DNA of 64,000 nucleotides from Pseudomonas sp. HOU2 (GCF_040729435.1 NZ_CP160398.1:5561001-5625000), one strand, 5' to 3'. Positions 17,304 to 29,061 are shown, counted from the first letter of the stretch. Translations and numbers: made by a program. The notes: generated by a model from the sequence alone, not told the origin.

Positions 17304-18203
17304 ATGGACAGTCTGGGCAGTATTTCGGTGTTTGTGCAGGTCGCCGAGACTCGCAGTTTTACCGAGGCGGGGCGGTTGCAGGGCGTTTCGTCATCGGCGG
17401 TGGGCAAAAGCATTGCCCGGCTGGAGGCGCGACTCGGCGTGCGGCTGTTTCATCGCACCACCCGCAGCATCACCCTGACCAGCGAGGGCGCGCTGTTCCT
17501 CGCACGCTGTCGCAAGATTCTTGCCGAGGTGGAAGCCGCCGAGTTCGAACTCTGCAATTCCGCCTCGCAGCCCCATGGCAAACTGCGCATCAGCCTGCCT
17601 CAAGTACATGGCCTGGTGATGCCGGTGATGAATGAGTTCATGGCGCTGTACCCGCAGATCGAACTGGATCTGGACCTGACCGATCGCATGGTCGACGTGG
17701 TGGAGGAGGGCTTCGATGCGGTGATTCGTACCGGTCAACCACGAGATTCACGGCTGATGGCGCGGCCTTTGGGCGAGTTTCACATGGTGCTCGTGGCGAG
17801 CCCGCTGTATCTGCAACAGCACGGCGTGCCGCAAATTCCCGCCGATCTGGCGGAGCACGCCTGCTTGCGGCACACCTTTCATGCCACTGGCAAGCTGGAG
17901 CCATGGCCATTGACTGGCGAGGAGGGCGCGCCGGAGCCGAGCTTGCCGACGCGGCTGGTTACCACTTCTATCGAAGCCGTCCATCATGCGGCGCTGGCAG
18001 GGATGGGTATCGCCTGCCTGCCGGATTTCATGACCCATGAGGATGGGGCGCAGGGGCGCTTGCAGCGTGTGCTGGATGCGCATATGAAACACACCGGTCA
18101 GTTCTGGGTGTTGTGGCCCTCCAGCCGCCATGCCACCGCCAAATTGCGCGTCTTCATCGATCACTTGTCGCTGCGACTTTTTCCGGCAAACAAGGGTCAA
18201 TAG
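17304..18203 (+). CDS. LysR family transcriptional regulator
   Basis: The 299-residue protein has an N-terminal winged helix-turn-helix (SFTEAGRLQGVSSSAVGKSIARLE) and the substrate-binding domain of the CrgA/AaeR-like LysR branch (CLRHTF, ATSIEAVHHAALAGMGIACLPDF-like). The ATG at 17304 has GGAGAGATGAA-type purines upstream. It probably regulates the divergent MFS gene and itself from the intergenic region. Confidence 0.9.
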   Translation: MDSLGSISVFVQVAETRSFTEAGRLQGVSSSAVGKSIARLEARLGVRLFHRTTRSITLTSEGALFLARCRKILAEVEAAEFELCNSASQPHGKLRISLPQVHGLVMPVMNEFMALYPQIELDLDLTDRMVDVVEEGFDAVIRTGQPRDSRLMARPLGEFHMVLVASPLYLQQHGVPQIPADLAEHACLRHTFHATGKLEPWPLTGEEGAPEPSLPTRLVTTSIEAVHHAALAGMGIACLPDFMTHEDGAQGRLQRVLDAHMKHTGQFWVLWPSSRHATAKLRVFIDHLSLRLFPANKGQ

Positions 18204-18294
18204 GGTTGTAACGGCTTTAAGACACAATCCATGCGCCGCAGGGCCAAGTTCTGTTGCACAATACGCCCCGGACTGTTTTCCCTCAGGATGTTCA

Positions 18295-19182
18295 ATGTTG
18301 ATTTCAACTCCCATGCGTGTCGTTGGGTTGGCGCTGTTGTTGACCGCTGTTGCTGGCTGTTCGAAGGATAAGCCGATCTATGAGCATGAGAACTTCGATG
18401 ATTCCGGCACGTTCTCGCGCAATTATCCGGTGGCTGACACCGCGAGTTGCGAGGCGGCCCGTCGTGCGTTGCTCAGCCAGGGCTACATCATCACCAGCAG
18501 TGACCCGAAACTCATCAGTGGCCACAAAAGCTTCCAGCAAACCGGTGAAACCCACATGGAGATCAGCTTCAATGTGGTGTGTACCGAAGACGGCAGCTCC
18601 AAGCACCATGCCACGGTGTTCGCCAACGCCCTGCAGGATCGCTATGCGCTGAAGAAGACCAACAACTCCGCCAGCCTCGGGGTCGGCGTATTGGGTTCGG
18701 TGTCGATGCCGATCGGCTCTTCCGACGATTCAATGGTCAAGGTGGCCAGTGAGACCGTGACCTCGCAGAAGTTCTACGAGCGATTCTTCACCCTGGTTGA
18801 GTTGTTCCTGCCAGCCGATGCGAAGAAAGCTGCGCACATCGAAGAAAAACCCAAGACCGATCTCGGTGTGCCTGAGCCGAAGCCTGCCGCTGCGGCGCCG
18901 GCAACACCTGCCCCGGCGGTAGAGGCAACGCCTGCGCCGCCGCCAGCCGGGATTGTCGAGCCAGCCCAGACCACGACGCCGGCAGCCCCGGCAGCGACCC
19001 CGGCGCCGGCCCCGGTTGCACCGACGCCAACGGGTTCCGAACCCGTGGTGCCGCCTGCGGAGTCTGCGCCGATCACCCCGGCACCGAGTGCTGAACCAGC
19101 ACCGGCCAGCGAAACGATCACGCCGCCGGCCAACCCGAGCAATATCCCGCCACCGTCCGAGCCGATTCCGGCAATGCAGTAA
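18295..19182 (+). CDS. DUF2242-type lipoprotein with Pro/Ala-rich tail
   Basis: The 295-residue protein starts at ATG 18295 (AGGA upstream) with a lipoprotein signal peptide ending AVAGC. The folded part (residues 25-180) has CEAARRALLSQGYIITSSDPKLISGHKSFQ and matches my memory of DUF2242 proteins of unknown function. From about residue 195 the chain is a long low-complexity tail of Pro, Ala, Thr and Glu, likely disordered and perhaps spanning or contacting the wall. A short palindrome follows as a terminator. No partner is evident. Confidence 0.75.
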   Translation: MLISTPMRVVGLALLLTAVAGCSKDKPIYEHENFDDSGTFSRNYPVADTASCEAARRALLSQGYIITSSDPKLISGHKSFQQTGETHMEISFNVVCTEDGSSKHHATVFANALQDRYALKKTNNSASLGVGVLGSVSMPIGSSDDSMVKVASETVTSQKFYERFFTLVELFLPADAKKAAHIEEKPKTDLGVPEPKPAAAAPATPAPAVEATPAPPPAGIVEPAQTTTPAAPAATPAPAPVAPTPTGSEPVVPPAESAPITPAPSAEPAPASETITPPANPSNIPPPSEPIPAMQ

Positions 19183-19198
19183 GCCCGATGCGAAACCC

Positions 19199-19222
19199 TG
19201 TGGGAGCAAATCTGCTCCCACA
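19199..19222. repeat. Single REP palindrome, terminator-like
   Basis: CTGTGGGAGCA and its complement surround a 2-base centre directly after the DUF2242 gene. It may act as its terminator, although the T run is short. Confidence 0.7.
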
Positions 19223-19410
19223 GTTGTTTCTGCGGCGCGTGAAAGCTCGTTACATTCCCCTGACAAAAATCCCGCGATAAATTCCTGACCACCTGCTACG
19301 TTTTATTCATGAAGGCGGGATGTCACTTTTCCTTCATACGGGCACGCTAGGCTCGAGGCACTGGTCAGTTGATCGGGCTATTTTCAAACGGGCAGCAGGG
19401 GGATCACACG

Positions 19411-19497
19411 ATGGATGACTATCAAGAAGAACTGCTCGAATACCAGGCGTATGAACTGGATCAGCCAGAGCCGGCCGAAGACGCCACCGAGCTTTAA
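19411..19497 (+). CDS. Possible 28-aa acidic peptide
   Basis: ATG at 19411 is preceded by CAGGGGGATC at good spacing and reads MDDYQEELLEYQAYELDQ, then a Pro/Glu-rich end before TAA. It has nine acidic residues in 28 and no hydrophobic segment. The ribosome site and regular codon use suggest translation; no family is recognised. It converges on the AraC gene and ends 5 bases before that gene's stop. Confidence 0.5.
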   Translation: MDDYQEELLEYQAYELDQPEPAEDATEL

Positions 19498-19501
19498 GGC
19501 G

Positions 19502-20542
19502 TCAGGCGGTTTTACGGTGACTGCGGCGAAACTCGCCGGGGGTCTGGCCGCTCCAGCGCTTGAAGGCGCGTTGAAACGCCTCGGCTGAAGCAAAGCCCAG
19601 CAGGTAGGCGATTTCGCCGAACGCCAGTTCGGTGTCGCGGATGTAGGTCATTGCCAGATCACGGCGGGTGTCGTTGAGGATCGCGCGAAACTGCGTGCCT
19701 TCTTCGGCCAGTTTGCGGCGCAAGGTCCAGGTCGGCAGCTTCAGGCGTGCCGCCACTTCTTCCAGGTCGGGTTCCCGACCACCATTGAGCAACGGCCCCA
19801 ACAGTTGAGTGATGCGTTCGCGCAGGCTGCGGGTGCGGGTCAATTGCTCCAGTTCCCGTTCACACAATTGCAGCAGGTGCCGCCAGGTACTCGGGCAGTG
19901 CTCGGGGTTGCGCAGCGCAAGGCTGTTCAGGCTCAGGCGCAATTGATTGCGCTCAGCGCCGAACTGGATTGGACAGTCGCCCATTGCACTGTAGGCGTCG
20001 CGATAGTCCGGCTCATCAAATTCGATCTCGATGCGTTCGGCCCGCAGTGGCTCGCGCCCGACGCTGGACAGCTGATGCAGCCAGCCGGCGATGATTGAAT
20101 CAACTACAAAACGGTTATAGGCGTTGTACGGGCTGATCGAATAGAAGCGCAGCCACGCGCCATGAGCGTCTTCGTGAAAACTCGACTGCCCGCGATAGTT
20201 GGAGCCGTACAGCGGCTCGAAGCGGATCAGACAACGGGCGGCCTCGCGCACGGTCGGCGCCTGCGCGGCAGTGACCCCGGCGAGCCCGGCCTGACTCAAG
20301 CGGCTGAGCTGGCCCATGCGCAGGCCCAGCGCCGGATCGCCGGTCAACTGAATCGCGCTGTGCCCCAGACGCATGTAGCGCGGGATCGACAGCCGCGCGC
20401 CGGCCTCGGCCAGTCGCGCGGCATCCAGACCATATTGTTCCAGCAGCGGTTGCGGATCGGCACCATGGCTGCGCACGGCATCAGCGAGGCTGTGCACGAA
20501 ACCTACCGACAGATCCCCCAGGCGCATCGGCAGCGGCTTCAT
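19502..20542 (-). CDS. AraC family transcriptional regulator
   Basis: The 346-residue protein has the N-terminal arabinose-binding-like domain used by OruR/ArgR-like and virulence-type AraC regulators, then the C-terminal double helix-turn-helix (LAMTYIRDTELAFGEIAYLLGFASAEAFQRAFKRWSGQTPGEFR). Its start is 3 bases from the stop of the nitrilase-fold gene, so both are co-transcribed. The inducer is not known. Confidence 0.9.
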   Translation of the reverse strand: MKPLPMRLGDLSVGFVHSLADAVRSHGADPQPLLEQYGLDAARLAEAGARLSIPRYMRLGHSAIQLTGDPALGLRMGQLSRLSQAGLAGVTAAQAPTVREAARCLIRFEPLYGSNYRGQSSFHEDAHGAWLRFYSISPYNAYNRFVVDSIIAGWLHQLSSVGREPLRAERIEIEFDEPDYRDAYSAMGDCPIQFGAERNQLRLSLNSLALRNPEHCPSTWRHLLQLCERELEQLTRTRSLRERITQLLGPLLNGGREPDLEEVAARLKLPTWTLRRKLAEEGTQFRAILNDTRRDLAMTYIRDTELAFGEIAYLLGFASAEAFQRAFKRWSGQTPGEFRRSHRKTA

Positions 20543-20545
20543 GGC

Positions 20546-21676
20546 TTACAACCAGATGTTCAGCAAGCGCGCGCCACGGGCTTCACCATCGGCGAATTGC
20601 TGGCCATTGCTGCTGAGAAAGCTTTGCCCCGAACCGGGCTTGTCCCAGAACTGGCCGCGCAGGAACACGCTCATGCCGGCGATCGCACGGCTGCTCGGCG
20701 GTTGCGCGGTCAGTGTCAGGCGATGCCAGGCCTGACCTTCACTGATTTCCCCAGGCTTGAGGCTGACCGACCCCGGTGTACTCGAACCCTTGTAGCCGGC
20801 CCACGGCTGATTCCAGGTGTCGTGACCGACGACGAAGGCCGGCACCGCCACCAGTTGCGCGCCTTGCTCGTCGAGTCGGCGATAGTTGTCCGGGTACCAG
20901 CTGTCGCTGCCGATCAGCACACCCAGACGCCCGGCCGGGGTCTCGACCACGTTGATCGCGTGCTCGTCTTCGCTTCCGATCACGTCACGTTGTTCGAAGA
21001 TCGGGTGCATCTGCCGCTGGGGCTGGCCCAGCGGCAAGCCATCACGACCGAATACCACGCTGCTGTTGAACAGCGCACCGCTGCCGGGCTTGAGCTGTCC
21101 ATCACGAATACTCGGTTCGGGCAGGACGATGGAGCCGGCCACCAGGGTCACGTGGAATTCCTTGGCCAGACCACCGAATAACGCCTGGTAATCCTTGGCC
21201 ATGGCTTTGGACTTCATGCGCAGGTGCGCGTCGTCGAGGCGATTTTCGCCCTTGGCGGTGAGCCAGGCGCGGGCGAACAGCAACGGATTGCTCGCCGCCA
21301 GCCAGTTCATCGCTTCGACCAAGGTCGGCGCCTGGTAGAGCTCGTCTTTCTCGCCGCTGATCATCAGCCAGGTACCGACATGCTCGGGCAGCACAACCAC
21401 GGTTTTTTCGTTCAGCAGCCCCTGATCCTGTGCCTGCTGCAGATAGGCCGCGAGTTTGCGGTGCAGGCGCTCGGGACTTTGGTAGTCGGTGGGGAACAGT
21501 TCCGGCTGGATGCCCAGCAGATTGCCACGGTCGGCGGGCGTGCCCTGATCGACCGCCAGTTTGATGCGCAGATCCGACAGGTAATGCCCCGCCGGCCGGT
21601 CCGCCGCCCACATGGCGTAGGTGGTCAGGGCGGCAACGATGGCCATGGAGAAAAACAGATACAGAAGTTTGCGCAT
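20546..21676 (-). CDS. Membrane-anchored nitrilase-fold protein without catalytic Cys and Lys
   Basis: The start at 21676 places a single N-terminal membrane anchor (LLYLFFSMAIVAALTTYAMW) at the front, giving 376 aa with a periplasmic domain. The fold matches carbon-nitrogen hydrolases: the glutamate motif VVVLPEHVG is present and GVLIGSDSWYPDNYRRL aligns with the nucleophile motif GVxICYDxxFPE. There is no cysteine anywhere in the protein, and the usual lysine position reads QRQMHP. It is therefore probably not an amidase by the standard mechanism. It shares a transcript with the AraC regulator. Confidence 0.75.
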   Translation of the reverse strand: MRKLLYLFFSMAIVAALTTYAMWAADRPAGHYLSDLRIKLAVDQGTPADRGNLLGIQPELFPTDYQSPERLHRKLAAYLQQAQDQGLLNEKTVVVLPEHVGTWLMISGEKDELYQAPTLVEAMNWLAASNPLLFARAWLTAKGENRLDDAHLRMKSKAMAKDYQALFGGLAKEFHVTLVAGSIVLPEPSIRDGQLKPGSGALFNSSVVFGRDGLPLGQPQRQMHPIFEQRDVIGSEDEHAINVVETPAGRLGVLIGSDSWYPDNYRRLDEQGAQLVAVPAFVVGHDTWNQPWAGYKGSSTPGSVSLKPGEISEGQAWHRLTLTAQPPSSRAIAGMSVFLRGQFWDKPGSGQSFLSSNGQQFADGEARGARLLNIWL

Positions 21677-21861
21677 GAAAACCAACAACAGCCGGGTACA
21701 GGGTGTGGCGACTAGGGTAGGGCGCATACCTGCGCTTGCCAAGGGGCGCTGCGCATTTGGATCAATAAGTTGTCAGTTTCGGTCATTGAGTGACAGCAGT
21801 GCGACTCTTAGTCTGTCGAACATGACTGACGGGGGACGCAGAGCTCCCGCAATTTCCGTGA

Positions 21862-23922
<2,061 letters not shown>

Positions 23923-23937
23923 GCTACGCCGCTTAAC

Positions 23938-24031
23938 CTGTGGGAGCGAGCTTGCTCGCGAAGGCGTGGTGTCAGTCGACATATGTATTGGCTGACACTC
24001 CGCTTTCGCGAGCAAGCTCGCTCCCACAGTG
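23938..24031. repeat. REP pair, GTGGGAGCGAGCTTGCTCGCG class
   Basis: Inverted TGTGGGAGCGAGCTTGCTC copies are separated by about 45 bases. This class is also at 37548 and 62832, and is the class the IS110 element has entered. Confidence 0.88.
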
Positions 24032-24149
24032 TTTGTGTTGTTCACTGATTCGGTGAGCACCATCAAGCCAATGCAGGAGTGAGCCGGCTCGCGATGGCTG
24101 CTTATGCGCGACTAGAATGTGGGCCTCTGCCCAGAATGATCAGTCGCCC

Positions 24150-25076
24150 ATGCTTCTTCCTCCCGCCAACTGGCTACCCCAAGCCCCCCTCGAATGGCTG
24201 CAACTCGACTGGCTCACCATCGCCGGAATCGAGGTCGCCATCCTGCGCCTCGACCAGATCGACCCGCTGATCAGCGGCAACAAATGGTTCAAACTCACCG
24301 AACACCTCAAAGCTGCCGACCGCGCCGGCGCGCAGGGCATCATCAGCCTTGGTGGCGCGCATTCCAATCATCTGCATGCGCTGGCGGCGGCTGGCAAGCG
24401 TCTGGGTTTCGAAACCGTTGGGCTGTTGCGTGGCCATCCACAGCAAACGCCGACGGTTGCCGATCTGCAGGCGTTCGGCATGCACCTGCACTGGCTCGGT
24501 TACGGCGGCTATCGGGCGCGGCATGAGCCCGGGTTCTGGGAGCCTTGGCAGGCGCAGTTCCCGAATCTGCACGCAGTGCCAGAGGGTGGCGGCGGATTGG
24601 CCGGTGCGCTGGGCTGCAAGGTGCTAAAGCAACAGGTGAGTTCGCAACTGAGCACGCTGGGCTGGAGCGATTACCACGGCTGGTGGCTGGCGTGCGGCAC
24701 CGGGACGACCCTGGCAGGGTTGGTGCTCGCCGAGGCGGGTGCGCATCCGGTGTACGGCGCTCTGGCGGTGCCGGAGGATCATGGCGTGGCGCCGCAGGTG
24801 GCGGCGATTATGCAGGAGGCCGGTGTCGCTGCTGCCGGCTACGAGCTGCTCGACGCCAGCCGCGGTGGCTTCGCCAAGGTTGATGAGCAGTTGCTTGAAT
24901 TCATCGAGATTACTGAACGCGGGAGCGGCATACCGCTGGAGCCGTTGTATACCGGCAAGGCGTTGTTGGCGCTCAAGGAGCGGATCGAAGCGGGCGGATT
25001 CGAGTCAGGCACCCGGCTGATCTTTGTGCACACGGGCGGTTTGCAGGGGCGGAGAGGATTCATCTCCTGCAGTTGA
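24150..25076 (+). CDS. PLP-dependent ACC deaminase/D-cysteine desulfhydrase-like enzyme
   Basis: The protein (308 aa from ATG 24150) is a fold-type II PLP enzyme. The cofactor lysine is in SGNKWFKL, the substrate-binding stretch is GGAHSNHLHALA, and the phosphate-binding loop is CGTGTTLAG. Members act on 1-aminocyclopropane-1-carboxylate or D-cysteine, giving ketobutyrate or pyruvate and ammonia. Sequence alone does not decide, and D-cysteine desulfhydrase activity is the more common in such genomic positions. No clear ribosome site is present; an upstream ATG at 24117 is possible. Confidence 0.8.
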   Translation: MLLPPANWLPQAPLEWLQLDWLTIAGIEVAILRLDQIDPLISGNKWFKLTEHLKAADRAGAQGIISLGGAHSNHLHALAAAGKRLGFETVGLLRGHPQQTPTVADLQAFGMHLHWLGYGGYRARHEPGFWEPWQAQFPNLHAVPEGGGGLAGALGCKVLKQQVSSQLSTLGWSDYHGWWLACGTGTTLAGLVLAEAGAHPVYGALAVPEDHGVAPQVAAIMQEAGVAAAGYELLDASRGGFAKVDEQLLEFIEITERGSGIPLEPLYTGKALLALKERIEAGGFESGTRLIFVHTGGLQGRRGFISCS

Positions 25077-25080
25077 GCTT

Positions 25081-25219
25081 CTGTGGCGAGGGAGCTTGCT
25101 CCCGCTCGGCGGCGCAGCCGTCGTCAATTCAGCGAATACAGTTTCGCCTGACAGTCCACATTTTCAGGAATCAGGTCTGCTGCGCAGCCCAGCGGGAGCA
25201 AGCTCCCTCGCCACAGGGG
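25081..25219. repeat. REP pair, GTGGCGAGGGAGCTTGCTC class
   Basis: Inverted copies of the palindrome flank about 85 bases between convergent genes. Confidence 0.85.
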
Positions 25220-25238
25220 AATTTCACCTAGGCAATGT

Positions 25239-25787
25239 TCAACCGCGCTTGGGCATCATCCGCAACAAGGTGTTATCGCCCACCACATAATGGTGATACA
25301 GCCCCGCCAGCGCATGCAGGCCGATCAGCCAGTAGCCGGTATTGCCGATCAACACGTGCCAGTGCTCCACCTGCTTGGCGAAAGCCTTGTCTTCATGAAC
25401 CAGCAGTGGCAGATCGAAACCGTAGAACATCACCTGATGCCCCTCGGCACTGGTGATCAGCCAGCCAAGGATCGGCATGCTGATCATGAACAGGTACAAC
25501 AACCAGTGCATCACCCGCGCCAGCAGGGTTTGCCATTGCGGCGAGGCCGGGAAGATTTTCGGTGCCGGGCCGATGCTGCGCGCTACCAGGCGAAACCACA
25601 CCAGCACGAACACGGTCAGGCCGAGCATGTAATGCACTTCGCGGATCAGCGTGCGGCCGCCACTGCCCTTTGGAAAGATCCCCCGAAGCTCCATGCTGGC
25701 GTACACCAGGATCAACAGAAGCAGCATCAGCCAGTGCAACAGCACGGATACAGTGCTGTAGCGGGATTCGGAACTTGTCCACGGCAT
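25239..25787 (-). CDS. Cytochrome b561 family protein
   Basis: A 182-residue inner-membrane protein with four helices and paired histidines for two b hemes: LLHWLMLLLL near the N-terminus, HYMLGLTVFVLVWFRL, MHWLLYLFMI and HVLIGNTGYWLIGLHALAGLYHHYVV. The family moves electrons from quinol to acceptors, sometimes called CybB. ATG 25787 is chosen since AGGAAA lies about 10 bases upstream, making an upstream GTG unlikely. Confidence 0.88.
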   Translation of the reverse strand: MPWTSSESRYSTVSVLLHWLMLLLLILVYASMELRGIFPKGSGGRTLIREVHYMLGLTVFVLVWFRLVARSIGPAPKIFPASPQWQTLLARVMHWLLYLFMISMPILGWLITSAEGHQVMFYGFDLPLLVHEDKAFAKQVEHWHVLIGNTGYWLIGLHALAGLYHHYVVGDNTLLRMMPKRG

Positions 25788-25920
25788 ACGGTATTTCCTC
25801 ACAGATCAGGGTCGCCACGTGCCGTTCTTGCGCGACGGCATGCTTTAACTGTAATCCGCTTTGGCGGATTTGCCTGAGGCTGATCGGAGTTTCAATGCGC
25901 TGAGTCAGGGCTTTAGCCAA

Positions 25921-25957
25921 AAAAAACGCCAGAGTCGCGAAGACCCTGGCGTTTTTT
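25921..25957 (-). terminator. Terminator after phnX
   Basis: The stem CGCCAG/CTGGCG (25927-25932 and 25946-25951) is extended by A and T runs on either side, so it can act in both directions. It follows the phnX stop by about 25 bases. Confidence 0.8.
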
Positions 25958-25979
25958 GTTGTTTTGAAAAAAGGCGTGA

Positions 25980-26807
25980 TCAGCTCGATTGCGGCATCTC
26001 GCCGTTGGCCAGACGCTTGTTGATGTCGGCAATCACTTCCGGCAGATCGCTGATGGTGTCGATCATGTAGTGCGGGCGTGAGTCGGCGAACAGCGCATGG
26101 ATGCGTTTGCGTTCGCTGGCCAGTTCGTCGCTGCCCAGCGCACGATAGCCGGCGTAGTCCAGGCCCAGCGCGTTGCCCGAGCAGATCAGCGCCACGGTCC
26201 ACATCCCGGCGCGACGGCCTTCGAGGATGCCCGGCACGGTGTCATCGATCTTCACGCAGGCGCCTACGTCGTCGATGCCCAGCGCAATCACGTTGGCCAG
26301 GGCCTGAGCCGGCCATGGGCGACCGTTCGGCACTTCGTCGGTGGCGACCACGTGGTCGGCGACGTAGCCATTAGTGGCAGCGAGGGCCACGACCTTGTCC
26401 ATCACCTGTTTCGGGTAGCCGGAGCAGGAACCGATCTTGATCCCTTGCTGACGTAGGTTGGCGATGGTTTCCAGGGCGCCGGGAATCAGCGCCGAGTGCT
26501 CGGCGATCTTCTCGATCTGCAGCGGCATGAAGCGGTTGTAGATCGCGGTCACGTCGTCATCGGTCGGGGTGCGGCCGAAGGCTTTGCGATAACGCTCGGC
26601 GACTTGCGGCTGATCGCACAGGGTGCGGATGTGGTCCCACTTGCCCATGCCCATCGGGCCACGGGCTTCTTCGATGGAGACCTGAACGTCGAATTCGGCG
26701 AAGGCTTCGACGAAAATCTGCGTCGGCGCGAACGAGCCGAAATCGACCACGGTGCCGGCCCAGTCGAGGATGGCGGCTTGCAGTTTGCTTGGGTTTACGT
26801 AGTTCAT
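25980..26807 (-). CDS. phnX: Phosphonoacetaldehyde hydrolase
   Basis: A 275-residue HAD-superfamily enzyme that splits phosphonoacetaldehyde to acetaldehyde and phosphate, the second step of 2-aminoethylphosphonate use. The nucleophile is D15 in [12 protein letters not shown], and the Schiff-base lysine K56 is in [13 protein letters not shown] motif III is the VKIDDTVPG region. ATG 26807 gives the standard length. It lies downstream of phnW on the same strand with a REP pair in between, so phnX levels may be lowered relative to phnW. Confidence 0.95.
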   Translation of the reverse strand: MNYVNPSKLQAAILDWAGTVVDFGSFAPTQIFVEAFAEFDVQVSIEEARGPMGMGKWDHIRTLCDQPQVAERYRKAFGRTPTDDDVTAIYNRFMPLQIEKIAEHSALIPGALETIANLRQQGIKIGSCSGYPKQVMDKVVALAATNGYVADHVVATDEVPNGRPWPAQALANVIALGIDDVGACVKIDDTVPGILEGRRAGMWTVALICSGNALGLDYAGYRALGSDELASERKRIHALFADSRPHYMIDTISDLPEVIADINKRLANGEMPQSS

Positions 26808-26856
26808 GGCAATAAGAATCCTGTGTTGGCAATGCAATTCAAAAGGTTTGGCGATC

Positions 26857-26949
26857 CTGTGGGAGCGGGCTTGCCCGCGATGGGGCCCTTTCAGTCGACA
26901 TCTATGCTGATGGTCAGACCTCTATCGCGGGCAAGCCCGCTCCCACAGG
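26857..26949. repeat. REP pair between phnW and phnX
   Basis: Inverted CCTGTGGGAGCGGGCTTGCC copies are separated by about 40 bases inside the phnW-phnX transcription unit. They could halt 3' exonucleases or partly end transcription. Confidence 0.85.
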
Positions 26950-26961
26950 TATCGTGGTGAT

Positions 26962-28071
26962 TCAAATATCGAGCACTTCCATCTCGCGCAGCACCTCACC
27001 CACGGCCGCCACGGCCTGGCGCATCTGGTCCGGGGTGACGTGGCCGATGCAGCCGACGCGGAAGGTTTCGACCTGGGTCAGTTTGCCGGGGTAGAGGATG
27101 TAACCCTTGGCCTTGACCCGTTCGTAGAAGTCCTTGAACTGGTAGCGCGGATCTTTCGGGGCATGGAAGGTGGCGATGATCGGCGCCTGGATCGCTGCCG
27201 GCAGGAAGCTGCGCAGGCCGAGTTTGCTCATCTCTTCCATCAGCGCCTGACAGTTGGCGGCGTAACGCGCATGGCGCGCCGGCAGGCCACCTTCTTCGTT
27301 GTATTGCAGCAACGCTTCGTGCAGCGCGGCGACTACGTGGGTCGGTGGGGTGAAACGCCACTGACCGGTCTTTTGCATGTAGCTGTGCTGGTCGTACAGG
27401 TCCATCGCCAGCGAATGCGAGTTGCTGGCCGCTGCTGCCAGCGATTCCTTGCGAGCGAAAACAAAACCCATCCCCGGCACGCCTTCCAGACACTTGCCCG
27501 AGGCGGCGATCAGCGCATCGAACGGGACTTTTTGCGCATCCACTGGTAATGCACCAAATGAGCTCATGGCGTCGATGATCAGGCGCTTGCCATGTTGCGC
27601 AACGACCTCGGCGATTTCCGGCAGGGGATTGAGGATGCCGGTGCTGGTTTCGCAGTGGATCAGCGCGACATGGCTGATGTCGCCATCGGCGCGCAGCAGG
27701 CGGTCGACGTCAGCGGCGGTGGTCGGTTCGTCTTCAGCGGTTTCGAAGGTGCTGAACGAGCGGCCGAGCACTTCGCAGATCTTCGCCAGACGCTTGCCGT
27801 AGGCGCCGTTGATCAGCACCAGCACCTTGCCGTCACGCGGTACCAAGGTACCAATGGCCGCTTCGACGGCGAAGGTGCCGCTGCCCTGCAACGGTACGCA
27901 GTGGTGAGTGGCGGCGGCGTTGAGGATCGCCAGCAGTTGCTCGCAGAGGCTGGAGGTCAGTTGATTGAAGCGGTCATCCCATGACCCCCAGTCGACCATC
28001 ATTGCCTGGCGGGTGCGGGCCGAGGTGGTCAACGGGCCGGGAGTGAGCAGGATGGGTGCGGCAGTACTCAT
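26962..28071 (-). CDS. phnW: 2-aminoethylphosphonate:pyruvate transaminase
   Basis: This 369-residue class V PLP aminotransferase converts 2-aminoethylphosphonate and pyruvate to phosphonoacetaldehyde and alanine. Its family marks are [18 protein letters not shown], the [13 protein letters not shown] region, DAMSSFGA, and the PLP lysine in [12 protein letters not shown]. The ATG at 28071 is preceded by GAGGACAC. It is divergent from the LysR gene at 28185, with 113 bases between. Confidence 0.96.
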   Translation of the reverse strand: MSTAAPILLTPGPLTTSARTRQAMMVDWGSWDDRFNQLTSSLCEQLLAILNAAATHHCVPLQGSGTFAVEAAIGTLVPRDGKVLVLINGAYGKRLAKICEVLGRSFSTFETAEDEPTTAADVDRLLRADGDISHVALIHCETSTGILNPLPEIAEVVAQHGKRLIIDAMSSFGALPVDAQKVPFDALIAASGKCLEGVPGMGFVFARKESLAAAASNSHSLAMDLYDQHSYMQKTGQWRFTPPTHVVAALHEALLQYNEEGGLPARHARYAANCQALMEEMSKLGLRSFLPAAIQAPIIATFHAPKDPRYQFKDFYERVKAKGYILYPGKLTQVETFRVGCIGHVTPDQMRQAVAAVGEVLREMEVLDI

Positions 28072-28184
28072 TCGTGTGTCCTCGCGATAGCGCTGTGGGA
28101 TGAAGCTACGGGGCATACGTTGCAATTCGGCGGTCTATCAATCAAATTGTTTGTTGTTATGCCAGCCATCAGCGAGGGTTATCC

Positions 28185-29045
28185 ATGAATCTGTTCCAGC
28201 TACGCGCCTTCGATGCCGTGGCCCGGGAAGGCAGCTTCACCCGTGCCGCCGCGCGCCTGTTCATCAGCCAGCCGGCGGTCACCGGACACATCAAGGCGCT
28301 GGAGGAGCATTACCAGATCACCTTGTTGCGTCGCACCGCACGCCGGGTGGAACTGACCGAGGAGGGCACCAAACTGGCAGCTATCACCCGCGCCATGTTC
28401 GGTCTGGCCGAAGAAGCGCAGACCCTGCTCGAAGCCAACCGTCAGTTGCTCACCGGGCGCCTGGAAGTGGCGGCGGACGGCCCGCACATGGTCATGCCGA
28501 TGCTCGCCAGCCTGCGTGCGCGCTATCCGGGGATCACGGTGAATTTGCGTCTGGGCAATGCGCAGGAAACCCTCGCCGCGCTGTTGTCCGAGCATGCCGA
28601 CGTGGCGGTGCTGACCGAGGTCGAACCGCGCAAGGGCCTGCATCTGCAAGCGTTGAGCGAATCGCGGATCTGCGCGCTGGTACCGGCGGCGCATGCGTGG
28701 GCGCAGCGTACCGGCGAGGTGCGGCTCAAGGAGCTGGATCAGGTGATCATGGTGTTGCGCGAGCCGAGTTCGATTACCCGGCGCACCTTTGATCAGGCCT
28801 GCATGCAGGCGGCGGTGCATCCGCGAGTGTTGCTGGAGCTGGACAGCCGCGAGGCGGTGACCGAGGCGGTGGCAGCGGAATTGGGGGTGGGTGTGGTGTC
28901 GTCGGTAGAAGTCAGCCATGACCCGCGGGTGGTGGCGATTCCGATTGTCGGGGAGGGGCTGGTCAATCGGCACATGATCGGCTGTATGGAGCGGCGGCGG
29001 GAATTGCGCCTGATCCAGGCGTTTTTCGGCCTGGCGCCAGTCTGA
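28185..29045 (+). CDS. LysR regulator next to phnW
   Basis: The 286-residue regulator has an N-terminal helix-turn-helix (SFTRAAARLFISQPAVTGHIKALE). It is divergent from phnW, so it is the likely activator of 2-aminoethylphosphonate genes. It aligns along its length with the LysR protein at 29166-30038 (shared SREAV/GREAAREAV, VGVGVVS and RRELR regions), which suggests duplicated regulators serving two halves of one cluster. Confidence 0.9.
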   Translation: MNLFQLRAFDAVAREGSFTRAAARLFISQPAVTGHIKALEEHYQITLLRRTARRVELTEEGTKLAAITRAMFGLAEEAQTLLEANRQLLTGRLEVAADGPHMVMPMLASLRARYPGITVNLRLGNAQETLAALLSEHADVAVLTEVEPRKGLHLQALSESRICALVPAAHAWAQRTGEVRLKELDQVIMVLREPSSITRRTFDQACMQAAVHPRVLLELDSREAVTEAVAAELGVGVVSSVEVSHDPRVVAIPIVGEGLVNRHMIGCMERRRELRLIQAFFGLAPV

Positions 29046-29061
29046 TACACCGTGGTGCCTT

